64,000 nt of DNA, taken from contig MEDY01000042.1 in the NCBI GenBank assembly GCA_001724265.1, positions 273,332-337,331 of the forward strand, given 5' to 3'. The notes under the pieces were generated by a model that saw nothing but the letters and a program-made list of their open reading frames with translations, searched no databases and was not told the DNA's origin. Every line of letters starts with the position of its first letter. The first letter of the stretch is position 1. Source of the stretch: Rhizaria sp. SCN 62-66. Its lineage: Eukaryota > Rhizaria, unplaced. The translations under genes and the position numbers were made by a program. Of this stretch, positions 42,101 to 53,803 are shown in pieces.

Positions 42101-45100
42101 CGTTATCGTTCACAATGTTAGAGTCTTCAGCGACAGCAGAGCGGCGTGCCAAACTGAGCTGTTCTGTTGCGTTCCTCAACTTAACAACCGTAGCTGTCGT
42201 CTCCATGCATGAGATACTAACGTCATTTTGATCGCTCTTGAGCCGGTGTGGGAGAACAAACGGCGCTGCACTGATCCCAGTCACGCCCAAATCACTCAAG
42301 GTCTTCGTGTAACCGTGCACACTGAGCGTATGCGCCTCAGCCCACACCGAGACAGCGCTAAACGCGGGCTGGTCAACGCTCGCGTCCGTCATCTGGTAGA
42401 TGTCCAGAGCGGCGGCAGCCGTGGCAGCGGCGCGCGCAGCGGTGGCCGAGGCCGCGAGCAGGTGCTGGTTGTGGGAAAAACTCGACAACGTGCGGACAAA
42501 AGGGCAAAAGACCGAGACAGAAGCTGCGACACTGACTGTCACGGTCACAGCGCCCGAACCAGAGCTCAGGCGTGAATCATAGTTGTAGTTAGAGTTCGTG
42601 TTGGTGATATTTGCCCCCAGCGCTGACTCGCGTTCCTGGGATAACAACACATCGAAGTTGCTCCGGGCGTCCGCGCTCGCACTGAAGCTGGACGAGTTTC
42701 GCGAAGCCTTCGCCGCTAACAACGCCTGCAGCTGCTCCTGGTGCCGCTGCTGCCTGTCGCGGAAGAATGCCGGCACCGACACGGGCGCAGCAGTGTACAG
42801 AAGCGGAGCGGGCACGTGGGACACGTGGCCCGGACATGTCACTTCACTGACCAGAGCGAGAGTGTTGATGAACCAGTCGACGAATCCGTCTTTGTTGCGG
42901 TACTGTGTCAACCAACGCGGTAAGTAGTGGCTTCCACGGCGACAGCCCAGACTGGCGCCGTATGGGCTGTTTGTATACATGTAAATGTTCGTAGAAATGC
43001 CATGTTGCGGCTTGCAGTTGCCTGCAGTCGTGTTGAACAAAGGCAGAGTCATCACAGTGAGACCTCCAGCCCAGTTGCTGCTAGTGAGACCTGGGTGAGG
43101 CGGAACACTACCGTTCGCGTTATTCGTGTTGTTGTTAAGCGGCTGCACCGAATAGGAGCGAGAAACTTGTTCCAAAACACGAACAATCCTCTTCCTCTCG
43201 GCCTCAAGCACGCTACTCGCGTTACTGCCCGTCGCGGTCACGGCTGCCGCCTGCGTCTTGGCAGCAGCTGCCGCGGATGCTGCCAGAGTCGCCGACGACA
43301 TCCCAGAGGCCGCGGCCGCCGCAGGCGCTGAGTATACGTCAATTTTGCCCATCACAGTCGTTTGCGGCAGCGCTGCGATGCAGGCTGCGGCGGCGGCGGC
43401 GGCGGCGGCGCAGTCAGCCGCGACTGCGCGTTGTGCGCGTGCGAGCGACTGAGGCTGCAGCAGAGAGTCTGCGAAGGCGGCGTCTTCAGCGGTCGAGGCC
43501 GCGAGAAGCCACGGCTGCGACTGCAGAGTTTCACTGAGAATCTCCGTGATCTCGTCAGGATGGCGATGTGACGCTGTTGTCGACGTAGTCAGGATTGAGG
43601 GGGAAATATTGATCGCTGTCGTAGTAGCATGACAAGTCGTGTTTGAAACCTCAGTTGCACTAGCGCTCGCACTGGAGCTCGAACTCGAGCTTGAGCACGA
43701 GCTAGAGCCCGTGATGTAGTCCAAATTAGCGTTGCTGCTCATGCTGCTGAATGAGAACAGGCTACGCAGAGGTAGGTACGTCGCGGGCACAGTCGCGGTG
43801 ACGGAAACACTTGCGGTGCCGCCAACCATGGTAATGAGGCGAGGAATCTCAGTGTCCGCAGTAAAAAGCTGGGGAAAACGCGGAATTGCTGTTAGCGTCG
43901 GGACAGTCACCGACGCGGACAGGCACTCCCAGGAGAAGAACGAGCATTGTGAGCCGTGGTGCTTGATCTCAAAGTTAAGCATCCTGGGGTCACAGATCGC
44001 AGAATACTTCACGAGTTGTTGCTGCTCCCACTGCGTCTGCTGTTGGTCCAGTAAATCCAGACGGCGTTGCCTGAACTGCTTCTGGAGCTCAGGGCTCACA
44101 GTAAGGACCCCAGGACGTGAGTTGTTGTTGTTGCTACTAGTCGTAGGCGAGGCAATTATAGTGATGTCCTCGCTGTCATCCTCATCGTCATCGTCAGTAA
44201 CAATACGACGGCGCTTGACATTTTGAGTAGTGATGCTATCAGCACTGCCACTGCTTTCGCTGCTGCTGGCAGATGCAGGCGTGTTGTTCGCATCACCTTC
44301 GCCCAGACGCTTACGATCTGTATTGCCAGCAGTAGAGTCAGTGCTAGTTATGGCGTCGCTGCTACTCTCAGTCAAGGCAGCAGTAAGGATATCACGATAC
44401 TGACTCATGACGGTCGTGTTATTAGGACCGTTGCTCTTTGCGTCCCCGCGAATTGCGATGCCACTTGAAACTGTGACTACCTGAAGCGCCGGGACCGCAC
44501 TTCTAAGTCCGTCATTCCTGCTGCTCGGGTCGTTGTTTTTACTGACGCCAAGCGAATTGCTGTAACGCGCGTTCTCATCTACCCAGTCTTGAAGCAGCAT
44601 GGACATCAGGTACAGGTTGCCCTGCCTCTCGCTGACGAAGCTCGCAGCGTACTCAACCAGCTTGCCTTTGGTACTGTCATTCAAATCAACAACAGTCGCA
44701 TTGGCACTCGTCAAACGACGGTTGTGGCTGCTTGAGTCGTCGCTTGCGTTGTTATTGATCAGAAATGTCGCCGCTTCCTTCGTGTCCGCGGCCAGCGCTG
44801 CCGCTGCCAACGCCTCAGCGGTGAGCCGCACCCTCACGAGCACTGGTTTCGCCACCGACACGAGATAGCCAGCGTGGCGCGCACTGACACCGGCTGCCTT
44901 AGCTAACTTTTTACGCGCATCGGTTTGCTTCTCAAGGTCATCGTCAATCTCTGCATTCGCCTTTGACTTGGATTTAGCTTTAGAACTAGCGTTAGCACTG
45001 GCCTTAGCAGTTGCTTCAGCGCGCTTAACCACATCAGCAGCGTCTTCCTCTTCGTCATCCTCGTGCTCGCCCTCGTCTTCGTCCTCAGCGAGAGGTTGAA

Positions 45101-47666
45101 TCGCCTCAAGCGCCTTGGCCACCGCGGTCAGCGCAAAGAACGCCATCCTCTCGGTCGACGCGAGGAAGAAACAGCACGCTGCATGCGCCGCGGCGGCCAG
45201 CGGCGACTCCCCGATGATGTCGTTTTGCCGCGCATAGTGCGCGCGGCACAACGCGTCGCGCAGGGGCACTGGGTCGCCGCTCTGGTGCGTCGTGGAAAAG
45301 CCGAAGACCGAGGGAAAAAGGTTCTTTGGGGCGCGCGTGGTGGTGAGTTTGTCGGCAGGCGATGAGAGGATGAAAGCAAACAACTGGGGCGGATATAGCA
45401 GAGCGCAGTAGCGAAGAAGAAAGAGAACGGGTGGGAAATAGAGTGACGCGGCGCAGGGCAGCGCGGAGTGTGCCAGGCCCCACTGCAGAGCGAGACACGT
45501 AGTGAGGGTTGCGTCGGAACGGTACCGGAAGATCGAACCGTCTAACAGCATCTTGCTACCGGCGTCGGACAAATGCGAGCTAGCTGCTGCACTAGAGCTC
45601 GAACTGCAGCTGGCGATGTTCATATCATCACTGTTAAAGCTGGCAATAGAGGTTGCGTCGATAACAGGAGCTGTGGGCACAGCGCCCGCATGGCGCAACA
45701 GAAGCTCCGTCGCTGCGCTGACTTGCTGCCCGGCGTCACTCAGCCAGTGCAGTTGCGCACTTAGAGTGTGCTTCGTCAGCAAGACACCGTTGCGATGCCA
45801 GCCGTAGCTGTGCTCACTGTAACCGCACGGACCGTCGTCACTGCAACTGTCGGTGCTGCTATAGAAGCAATCACCGGCGCTCTCAAGCTCCAGGTCTGAC
45901 TCCGAGTCTGAGCCATCAGTGTCGACGTTCGCTGACTGAGCGGAAGCAGCAGCGAGGGCAGCTGGCACTGTGAGCACCACAGTCGCGTCTAAGGGGACCT
46001 GCGTAAGTACGCGGACCCTGCCCTTAGCAGTACCCACGCCAACGGGGACGCCCGCTCCGCAGCCATCAGACGCGAAGCCGTTCTTACTAAGACGGACAAT
46101 TTCACTGCCGGTCTCAGCTACGACGAGACTAATGCTACCAGCGCTGAGGGCGGAACTGTTGTGGGGCGTATTGAAGCAATGTTCGACCGCAGTCGCCATC
46201 AGTTCAACGCACGATACTGCTTGGATAGAAGGTCCGGCATCGTTGCCGCGCTTGCTTTTACTCTTCTTACCCTTGCTGCCAATATTATGCTTGAGATCGT
46301 AAGCGATACCCTTAGCCTTGGTTGCAAAATATTTCGCGTCGGATTCTGTCGTCACACCCACCGCAACAACGACAGCACTCGTCTCGTAGTTGTTGTCAAC
46401 AGTAGATGCAACCGCAAAGCTTGCAGACGCGTTCGCAGTAGTGCTCATGCTGCCAGAAGACTTAAGCTGAGAGGCAGCAACTGCCGGCGCGTTTGCCTTG
46501 GTCAAATACATGCGCCGCGCACTCTTGGCAGCCGCAACGTACTCGTGGTACACCGGCATTAGCGCCTCGACCTCCGGCCACGTCAGTGCCTGCGCGACCT
46601 CGGCCGCAGACGGCTGCGAGTGCTGCCACAGCAACGTGTCGCGCGGCTCCCAGTAGTGGGGCGGGTCTGACGTCGACTGCGGAGACGCCCCCGCGCTGCG
46701 CAACGACTGCAATACGGACCGCGACTACGATTGCGATAACAGTTGGTCGTTGCTCTTGCCGTTGTTGATCTTGCTGACATTAGAAATAGGCTACGCTGTT
46801 GCAATTGCAGCGAGTGAAATATCGCGAATACAGTCAGATAGCGTGGCCCTAGCAATCGAGGAAATCTCAGCTGCACGCTTGGTAGTAGCATCATCGCTCG
46901 AGCCTGCATTGTCTGTGTCTGCGTCGGCCATTGCGGTGGCGGTCTCGTCGTGCTTACTCTCGTCGCTTCTGCTACCAAGCATAGCAACGGCTTGCTCGAG
47001 TGCAGGTAGCAATGCTGCTCTGACGTCGGTTGCAAGGAGAGCGCGCGTCGACTTTTGCGCCGCATGCAAGCTCTCTTTGGCCAGATCATTCGCGGCCTTG
47101 AGAGCCTTACGAGCGGAAGCAGCGCTGAGCGACCTCACACCATTGTTGTTACTTGTACTCGCACTATCATTCGCGGTTGTACTCGATTGAAAGCGTGAGA
47201 TCGATTTCGCGGCGTTCATACTAGAGTGAGAGTTAGCAACATGCTCGGAATCAGAATCCGACTCGAGTGAGGAGGAGGACGAGGAGCCGGCGGCAGAACT
47301 AGAGTCAGATTCAGAGTCAGAGTCAGCATCAGAAGTGTCTTCATCAGAGCTATCAGAGCTATCGGAGCTAGAACCAGAACTCACGTTGGCGTTGCTGTTG
47401 CCGTTGTTTGTGCGCGAGTTAATGTTAGAGCCAAGGCCAGGCGGGTCGTAGCAAAAGCCCACCGACGGCGCGACGCAGATGGTGCTGCAGCGACTGCAGC
47501 AAGATGGCGTCGATGGGAGCATGGTGAGGGAGCGGGTGACTAGAGCCGCTGCTCGAGAGGATAAAAATGGTGCGGTAGTACCATGTCTAGTGCAAGGTGA
47601 ATATAACGTAGCACAAGGGGTTCCACACTCCAAACAGGTTTCAGGGCAATCAATGCCCATCCTCAT
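33143..47666 (-). CDS. Giant unrecognised protein with Cys-rich N-terminus and two in-frame TAG codons
   Basis: Two long exons on the minus strand, 47666-40284 and 40153-33143, joined in phase 0 across a 130-nt intron with a GTACGT donor. Reading TAG as sense, the frame is continuous for about 4,797 residues and ends in TAA. Codons 292 (46793-46791) and 314 (46727-46725) are TAG. The ATG at 47666 is the first after an in-frame TAA at 47802. The N-terminus has a possible zinc-binding cluster: C7, C11, C14, C18, C25, H28, then C56, C57, C60, C64. An acidic Ser-rich stretch follows. Folded-looking helical regions lie around 46690-46500, 45500-45100, 42450-42250 and 40780-40290. A beta-rich region lies at about 35760-35530. 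The rest is low complexity. I recognise no family. An alternative model removes 46794-46696 as a 99-nt intron (GTAGCC...GCGCAG, phase-compatible), which would delete both TAGs. Confidence 0.7.
40154..40283 (-). other. Intron of giant gene 6
   Basis: A 130-nt intron with a TTCCAG|GTACGT donor and a CTCACAG acceptor. It is AT-rich and contains TAA and other stops. Phase 0 joins a Ser-Phe-Gln end to Ala-Asp-Lys. Confidence 0.85.
46725..46727 (-). other. In-frame TAG codon (possible sense codon), gene 6 codon 314
   Basis: TAG lies between ...Leu-Leu-Ser-Gln-Ser and Ser-Arg-Ser-Val-Leu-Gln. Glutamine would fit the Ser-Gln alternation. The frame is identical on both sides. Confidence 0.6.
46791..46793 (-). 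other. In-frame TAG codon (possible sense codon), gene 6 codon 292
   Basis: TAG follows ...Ile-Ala-Thr-Ala and precedes 21 in-frame codons rich in Ser, Asn, Lys and Gln before the next TAG. The same frame continues for thousands of codons downstream. If TAG is sense, no splice is needed here. Confidence 0.6.
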
Positions 47667-48440
47667 GCGATATAGACGCAATAGCGACTGAGAGAGTCTT
47701 GTGAAAGAGTACTGCAGAGACAAGAAAAAGTACGCACGTACTTTCACGGTTAGAAGCGAAGTTATAGTAATTAAATTGAGGACTACAAGTAAATCCGATA
47801 TTTAGATCAGCACAAACGGTGGCAACAGGTTTGACGATCAATTACGTGTACAAGAGAACATGTTAGAGAGGCCTCGACTACGCATCTTTGGCGCGCTGAT
47901 CGCCACAAGCCATGAACCTCCTCTAAAAAACAATAATTCAGCTAAGTCCGCATTAACTTTTCGCAGGCACATTGATTTTTGAATATGAAGTACACATGAA
48001 CTGTTAATATTTCTAATGTATTTTTAGCGCTCAGCTGTTGTTATATGAACGGTTGTCTCTGACTCGAACCACCATCCGACTCAATTGCACAGCGGCAAGC
48101 AGGAAGTTGATTCTCACAACAACAACAGAACCAAACAATCCTCTTAATATGATACATGTATATAATAATATCCAGAAACTAGGTAATCAGAGTAACATCC
48201 AACTGATATTACGAAAAGACACGAAATAAACGCGCTTTGAACGACTGTACATGCATTGTAACAGTACAAGCGCATCAAAACAAAATCAAATGTTTCGCAT
48301 GCTCAGGCTGAAGCTTAAAACAACAAACTGCAACATAGTAGCAAAATGCGTATAGTAAACCTCTCCTACTAAACAAACTGACGTAGCTTCAATCCGTCGA
48401 ACGCGGCCTCACTAACTCAAGATGATCTTCATATACTATC
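47667..48440. other. Intergenic, tandem minus-strand genes 7 and 6
   Basis: A 774-bp AT-rich spacer holding the 3' flank of Mo25 and the promoter and 5' UTR of the giant gene. No coding exon or RNA gene was identified. A GGTTCGAGTC word on the minus strand near 48060 is not part of a tRNA fold. Confidence 0.5.
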
Positions 48441-49934
48441 TTAGTTAAGCGGCGGCGGCGGCGGGGGAGGCGTACCGGCGCCCGCGCTCGCGTTAGCCGC
48501 GCCCGCGTTCGGCGCCGCGCCGCCCGCGCCCGCGTTGTTGGCGGCGGCCGCGGCGGCCGCAAGCGCCATGGCTTCGGCGACCGCGGGCGGCGGCGCGAGG
48601 GACTCGAGAGAGTGAAGCAGGATGTTCTTCTCGTCTGCGAACTGCTCGTCCTCGCGGTCCTTCTGGAAGTCACGCAGAAACGCGATCAGCTTGTCCTTGT
48701 TGCGGTACAGGATCTCCTGGATCGTCTCGGTCTTCTTGGGGTTCGCAACAAAGATCTTGAACACGTGGAACGCCTCGACCTAAAAGTGAGGGGAAAAAAA
48801 TTATAAAAACAACAAAAACATTTGAGCACAAGGATCAAAAGAAACAACAGTAAGACGTCGATAGTTACGTTGTTGATGAATAAATACGTAATATATAATA
48901 TAATAGTGGACATATGTTCTGATTTCGCAGAGATATATGGAGTTATAAGTACCTGTGTGGCCTTGGAGGATGCGCGAAGCAGGCGCATCGTGGCGATGAG
49001 GTGCTCAGGGATGGCAATAAAGCGCATCATAATAGTGAAGTTCTCGCGTGACAGCAGCAACGTGGCGAGCAGCTTGAGCGAGAGGCGGCACGTGACGTAC
49101 TCGCTCGAGTTGAGCAGCTTCTGGTACTTAGCGAAGAACGAGTCGAAGTTGTCGTCGAGGTACTTGCACACGAGCCGCTTGTGCTTGGTCAGCAGCGCCG
49201 TGAACGTGGCGAACGCGTCGAGCGCGACGTCAAAGATGGAGACCTGCAGCAGGCTGAAGAGCTGGTCCAGCAGCGGCGGAGACGACAGCAGCATGAGGCA
49301 CAGAGACTCAGAACGCAGCGTCTCGCGGAGAATAGCGCCGCAGGTGAGCGCGATGTTGCCCTCGCCGTAGCCCTGGATCAGCGTCGAGAGAATGTCCGGG
49401 TGCCGCGTCACGAACGTCACGGCATCGTCGCGGTTGTTGCGGAAGAGATACGTGTAGACGTGGAGCAAATCCTTGCGCGCCTCGAACTCAAGCAGCACGA
49501 TGCGCTGGATGAGGGTGAGCAGGATGTCAGACTCGAAGATGGCCTCGGTAAGCTTATCCACAGTCTCCTTCTTAGGCTCCGATTCGCCGTCGCCGTAGAA
49601 GATCACCTTCATCGCGGCGAGGTTGTCCGTGATCTTTTGCACCGACTGCGCGAAGATATACAAAACAACACAAGAACAAAGCGAAAGTCAAGATGCAAAG
49701 GACATGAGAGGCAACAGGAGATCATAGCGGAGGACTATCACAATACCAACTAGTAACAAGGTTTCGAGGACATAAAATCGACATCAGATGTGTTTTTCGG
49801 GGGCCTTTTGTGATTAAAAGTACCTTCTTGACGCCCTTCTCGTCGTTTTTCTCGTCGACCATCTCGCCGAGGTTCTTTTGGATCGACTTGACGATCTCGC
49901 TGGGCGACTTTTTCGTTTTAAACAGAAAAGCCAT
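48441..49934 (-). CDS. CAB39: Mo25 / CAB39 scaffold protein
   Basis: Three exons on the minus strand: 49934-49824, 49645-48953 and 48779-48441. Both introns (178 and 173 nt) have GTACTT donors and phase 0 joins. The protein is 380 residues and ends in TAA. The N-terminus [17 protein letters not shown] is the family start. The helical-repeat body follows, with the conserved order of an [11 protein letters not shown]-like segment, a CGAILRE segment, a [11 protein letters not shown] segment, a [11 protein letters not shown] segment, and [11 protein letters not shown] near the end. Mo25 allosterically activates STE20-type and LKB1 kinases through a pseudokinase partner (STRAD) and acts in the cytoplasm. 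The family is about 340 residues. The extra length is an Ala/Gly/Asn/Pro-rich tail ending in a Pro run (from about residue 320). This is one of the firmest identifications in the window. Confidence 0.95.
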
Positions 49935-50898
49935 GGTGTACCCACGCACTATAGTGAGTAAACAGTAGAAGTTTGATGTAGAGAACGCAAATTCAGGAGA
50001 GCGGAAGTGAGATAGAGATCGAGATGTGTTGTTGCTGCGTGAGTGAGGCTGTGGTGGTCCTGGACAAGATACATCATGATATAGATAAAGCGTAGAGTCA
50101 ATACAGCCAATGCATATAGATAAAAATCAGGGCGTTCTCCGTTAAAATGTGCATGGATAGATGCAGTGCAACGTTCTTGGCGCGCTATGGGAGATGGTAT
50201 GCGTGGCAGGAGCAGAGATCCTTCAGTGTCGGATGCCAGAGACGCCAGCGCCCACAGAGCATCAGGATAAGATTTTCAGAAGCCACAAAGAGTAGATTTG
50301 CGTCAAAATAGTATCGTCTATGCGATGAAGGTGTTCGTGTTCGTATCGTCGGAGTATGGCCGAGATATAGCAGCGGATTCCTACGCCCCTTCAAGGGGCT
50401 GCTCGAACCGGTCGACCGCAGGACAGACGGACTTTTTCGGTACCGCACCCGCTTCTCCTTCACGTCACGTCGGGCCGACCAATCGTTCTGCTTCTGGTCA
50501 GACTACCACATGTTGCGCCATCAAAGCATCGTCTATGCAGATATGGTGCCTCTCACCGGGTATAAAGTGATGGCTGCCGTACTAATGCGATATGAAACCA
50601 CTCTTTTGTGGCTGTACTATCTTTTAATGCATCCGTTCGCGACTGACCTCAGACACGCTACTAAACTCTTCGTCTTTGCATTCACGGATTAACTATGGTG
50701 TATACCGACCTTTATTCGGTTCAATAATCAACTAGCCGATGGTTGATCATTGCCTTCTACAACCCACTAATCCTAAATTTCTTACCCTGTTCATGTGCGC
50801 TCTAATTTGGCATTCGTGAAGAACTTAAGCTTCGCGTCAAACCCCGCGAGCGTCCTACTTCACTCACACGCTGCATTGCGTCCTGCCCTCTGTCTGCA
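49935..50898. promoter_or_regulatory. Divergent intergenic region between Mo25 and the PH-DUF1336 gene
   Basis: A 964-bp spacer between divergent starts. A more GC-rich patch at about 50380-50520 stands out from the AT-rich flanks, and the word ATCGTCTATGC occurs at about 50314 and 50528. Short frames here lack coding character. It could be a 5' UTR or a non-coding RNA; nothing firmer is visible. Confidence 0.4.
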
Positions 50899-53757
50899 AT
50901 GCTTCCCACGTCTTCCGGTGGCGTCCGCGGCCTTGACGACTACCTGTTGGCGGGCTACCTGTCCAAGAAGGGCTCCATGGTGGGGCTCTGGTCGCAGCGC
51001 TACTTCGTGCTGACCGCCGACGCCGTGCTCATGTACAAGAAGGCCGCCACCGTCGACCTCTTCGCGCTGCTCCGCACCGGCCGCGACACCAGTCTCTGCC
51101 GTCTCCGCCGCATCACGCCCCTCACGCTGTACGTTTCCTGTGCCGTGTCGCCGACGGACCCGTGCGTACTGCAGCTGCGCGACCGTGAGCGCGTGACCTT
51201 CCTCCGCGCGTCCTCGGCCTCAGACGCCGCGTTGTGGGCGCGCGCCATGTCGGCGCTTATCACCAAGGTCCAGGCCGCGGTCAAGAGCGCCACGCTCGAT
51301 GATGCCGCCGCCGCGGGGCGCGCGCTCAGCTCGGGTGCCTCGGTCGCTGACGCCGTCGCCTCTGTCAGCTTCACGGGCAATCCTATTGCCGGTGCCGGTA
51401 CCAACGCCAGTGTCGGTGCCAGTGGGTCGACTGCGGCGCCCACCGCTGTGCCGGGCTCTGCGTCGTCGACGACGTCCAGTCTTAGTGCGTTCGTCAGTGA
51501 TAGCAGCAGCGGCGACAAGCCTCGTTCGCCGGGCTCCGGCTTTGTCCCCTTGTCGAAGAGCCAGATGACCTCTGCCAGCGCAAGCTTAACATCTGCCTCG
51601 CGCGCCAACGCCCACGCCGACAACGCCAGCGCTAGTGCCAGCGCGGATGCCAAGTCGACTCCGGCCAAGCAGTCCAGCGCCGCGAGTGCTGCTGCTGCTG
51701 CGGCAGCTGCGGCTGGTGGCAAGAAAGTCAAGCCGCAGGACGGTTACGTCGCCGGCTCTGTCCCGCCGCCCGCGTTGATGCTGCAGCCGCTGCAGTCGGT
51801 CCAAGTCGTGTCCGAGGACCTTTCGCAGCAGATTGTGCCGTTTTTCATCCGCCCTCTTCTCGCGCACTTCACCAAGAACAGCACGAGCAACGGCAGTCCC
51901 AATCACACCAGCGGCAGCAACGCAAGTACCAGTGCTCCTGCGGTCCCCGGCTCGAGCTCGAGCTCTGTCTCTGGCGCGAGTGGTGCTGGCGGCCGCAGCG
52001 ACGCGCACAGCGCCGCCGTGCCCCGAGTGCGGACGGTGGCGAGCAGCGTGCCCCTGCGCAAGCGGGTGGCGCTGGGTTCGCTGCCGCCGCACTCGACCGT
52101 CGTGGTCACGCTGGCCGACGGCTCCATCGTGCGGCTGCTTGAGGGCGACCTCCGCGTTGGGTTCGGGGCCGATGGGGGCGTCGTCACAAAGCAGCCCAAA
52201 GCTTTGTCCTCAAGCAGCAGCAACGCCGCAAACACTAGCGATAGCCACTCCGATAGTGATGATGATGGCACGGCAGGCTCGACGGGTAAGTCGTCCAAGG
52301 GACACTTAGTCGAGACCCTTACCCGGTACTCTAAATGGGTCCCCGCCAACGACCCGTACCGCCAGTTCAGCGTGCTCGTTCGCTGGGAGCGTTCAGTGCC
52401 CGCGCCGCGCCGTGTGTTCACCAACGTGAAGCCGCTGCTGCCAAGCATCGTCGTGCCCGTGCTGACGCTGCTGTGTGCCATCGTGTGCTCGTTCCAGGGA
52501 CACGCGGTCACCACGACGACGAGCACCGCCACGACCCCCGCGTTCTCGCCTACCACGGGTTCCGGCGCCAGCACCTCCGGTACCACCGGTACTGCTGCTG
52601 CCGCTGCTGCCGCGAGTGCCGCCGCGACTGTGGTGGTCACGAGTGTCACGAGCTCCAGCAGCGGCGGCCTCGCTGCGGCGGCGCTCGTGGTGCTCGCGAC
52701 CGCGCTCGCGGCGCAGGTTGTCAGCGAGAAGTCCTGGCTCGCGTCGGTGCTGGCGCACGAGTACTCCCTTTCCATCCTCGCTGTTGCCGCAAGCACCGAC
52801 ACGCAGCACTCAGCGCTCGCTTCCTCTTTTACCGCGACCAGCGCCAGCACCGAACAGCAGCAGCAGCAGCAGCAGCAGCAGTATAACAAGACGCGGTCCG
52901 CGCTGGAGCGCCTGGACCTGGTCGACTACCGCCAGTCGCCGCTGCCCATCGGCGGCCGCGAGCTGCGCTTCCGCGCAGGCTCCACGGTCACCACGGGTGC
53001 CACGGCAGCCGCGACCATTACCGCAGCCACGCAGGGCGCCGTCCTGGTCTCACCCCGCAGCAACCTCGCTGCCGCCGCCGCCTCCGGTGCCGCTGCCGGA
53101 AGCTCCACTGGCGCTCCTTCTGGCAGTGTGCGTGGCTACCGCACGGCGAGCGTGCTCGAGGGCCCTATCTGGCTCGACACTGTCGATTCGGCCGTGTGCG
53201 ACGACGAAGGCTTCACGCGCAAGACGAACCACATGAGCACCATCGGGGTCGTGGGTACCACGGGTACTGTCACCGCGAGTGACGCAAACGACGCAGGTGC
53301 GCTGCGGCTTCGCAAGGCGACAAAGCCCTGTGCCGGCGATGGCAGCGCCAGCGCCAGCGTCAGCGCCAGCGCGAGTCGCCGTAGTAGCAAGTCGAAGACC
53401 GACGACGGCGGCCTGTCTAGCGATAGCAGCGACGACGACGACGGCGACGACACCAACACGATCACGATGCTCAAGGCGCCTGCTCCCGACGTCTTCGTCC
53501 CCACCGCGGCCGCGCCGCAGGTAAGTGGCGGGCGTGTAAGGAGCGAGTCGCGCGCTGACGAGCATGCGCGCATCGTCAAAGCAATCTCGCGCTCGCACAT
53601 GCTTGACGCCACGGCCACCAGTCTGCCCCTGTCCGCGTTCACTGAGGATGACGAGGACGGCGATTCGGCGGCCGCTGCGGAGACGGATGCGACCGGAGAG
53701 TCGAGCGAAAGCGAGTGGGACGAGGAGGAGAACGAGCTCACGCCCACCGCGCAGCAC

Positions 53758-53803
<46 letters not shown>

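Noticed and set aside
46696-46794. A 99-nt intron removing both TAG codons of gene 6
   Set aside because: It is phase-compatible, but the donor GTAGCC is unlike every other donor in the window, the segment is not AT-rich like the other introns, and its length is a multiple of three with coding-like composition. Not excluded; needs cDNA.
48055-48130. tRNA-like T-arm word GGTTCGAGTC on the minus strand
   Set aside because: No D-arm, anticodon stem or acceptor pairing can be drawn around it.
50298-50570. Short plus-strand frame in the divergent spacer
   Set aside because: Composition is not like the real exons, and neither a promoter context nor a homologue is apparent.
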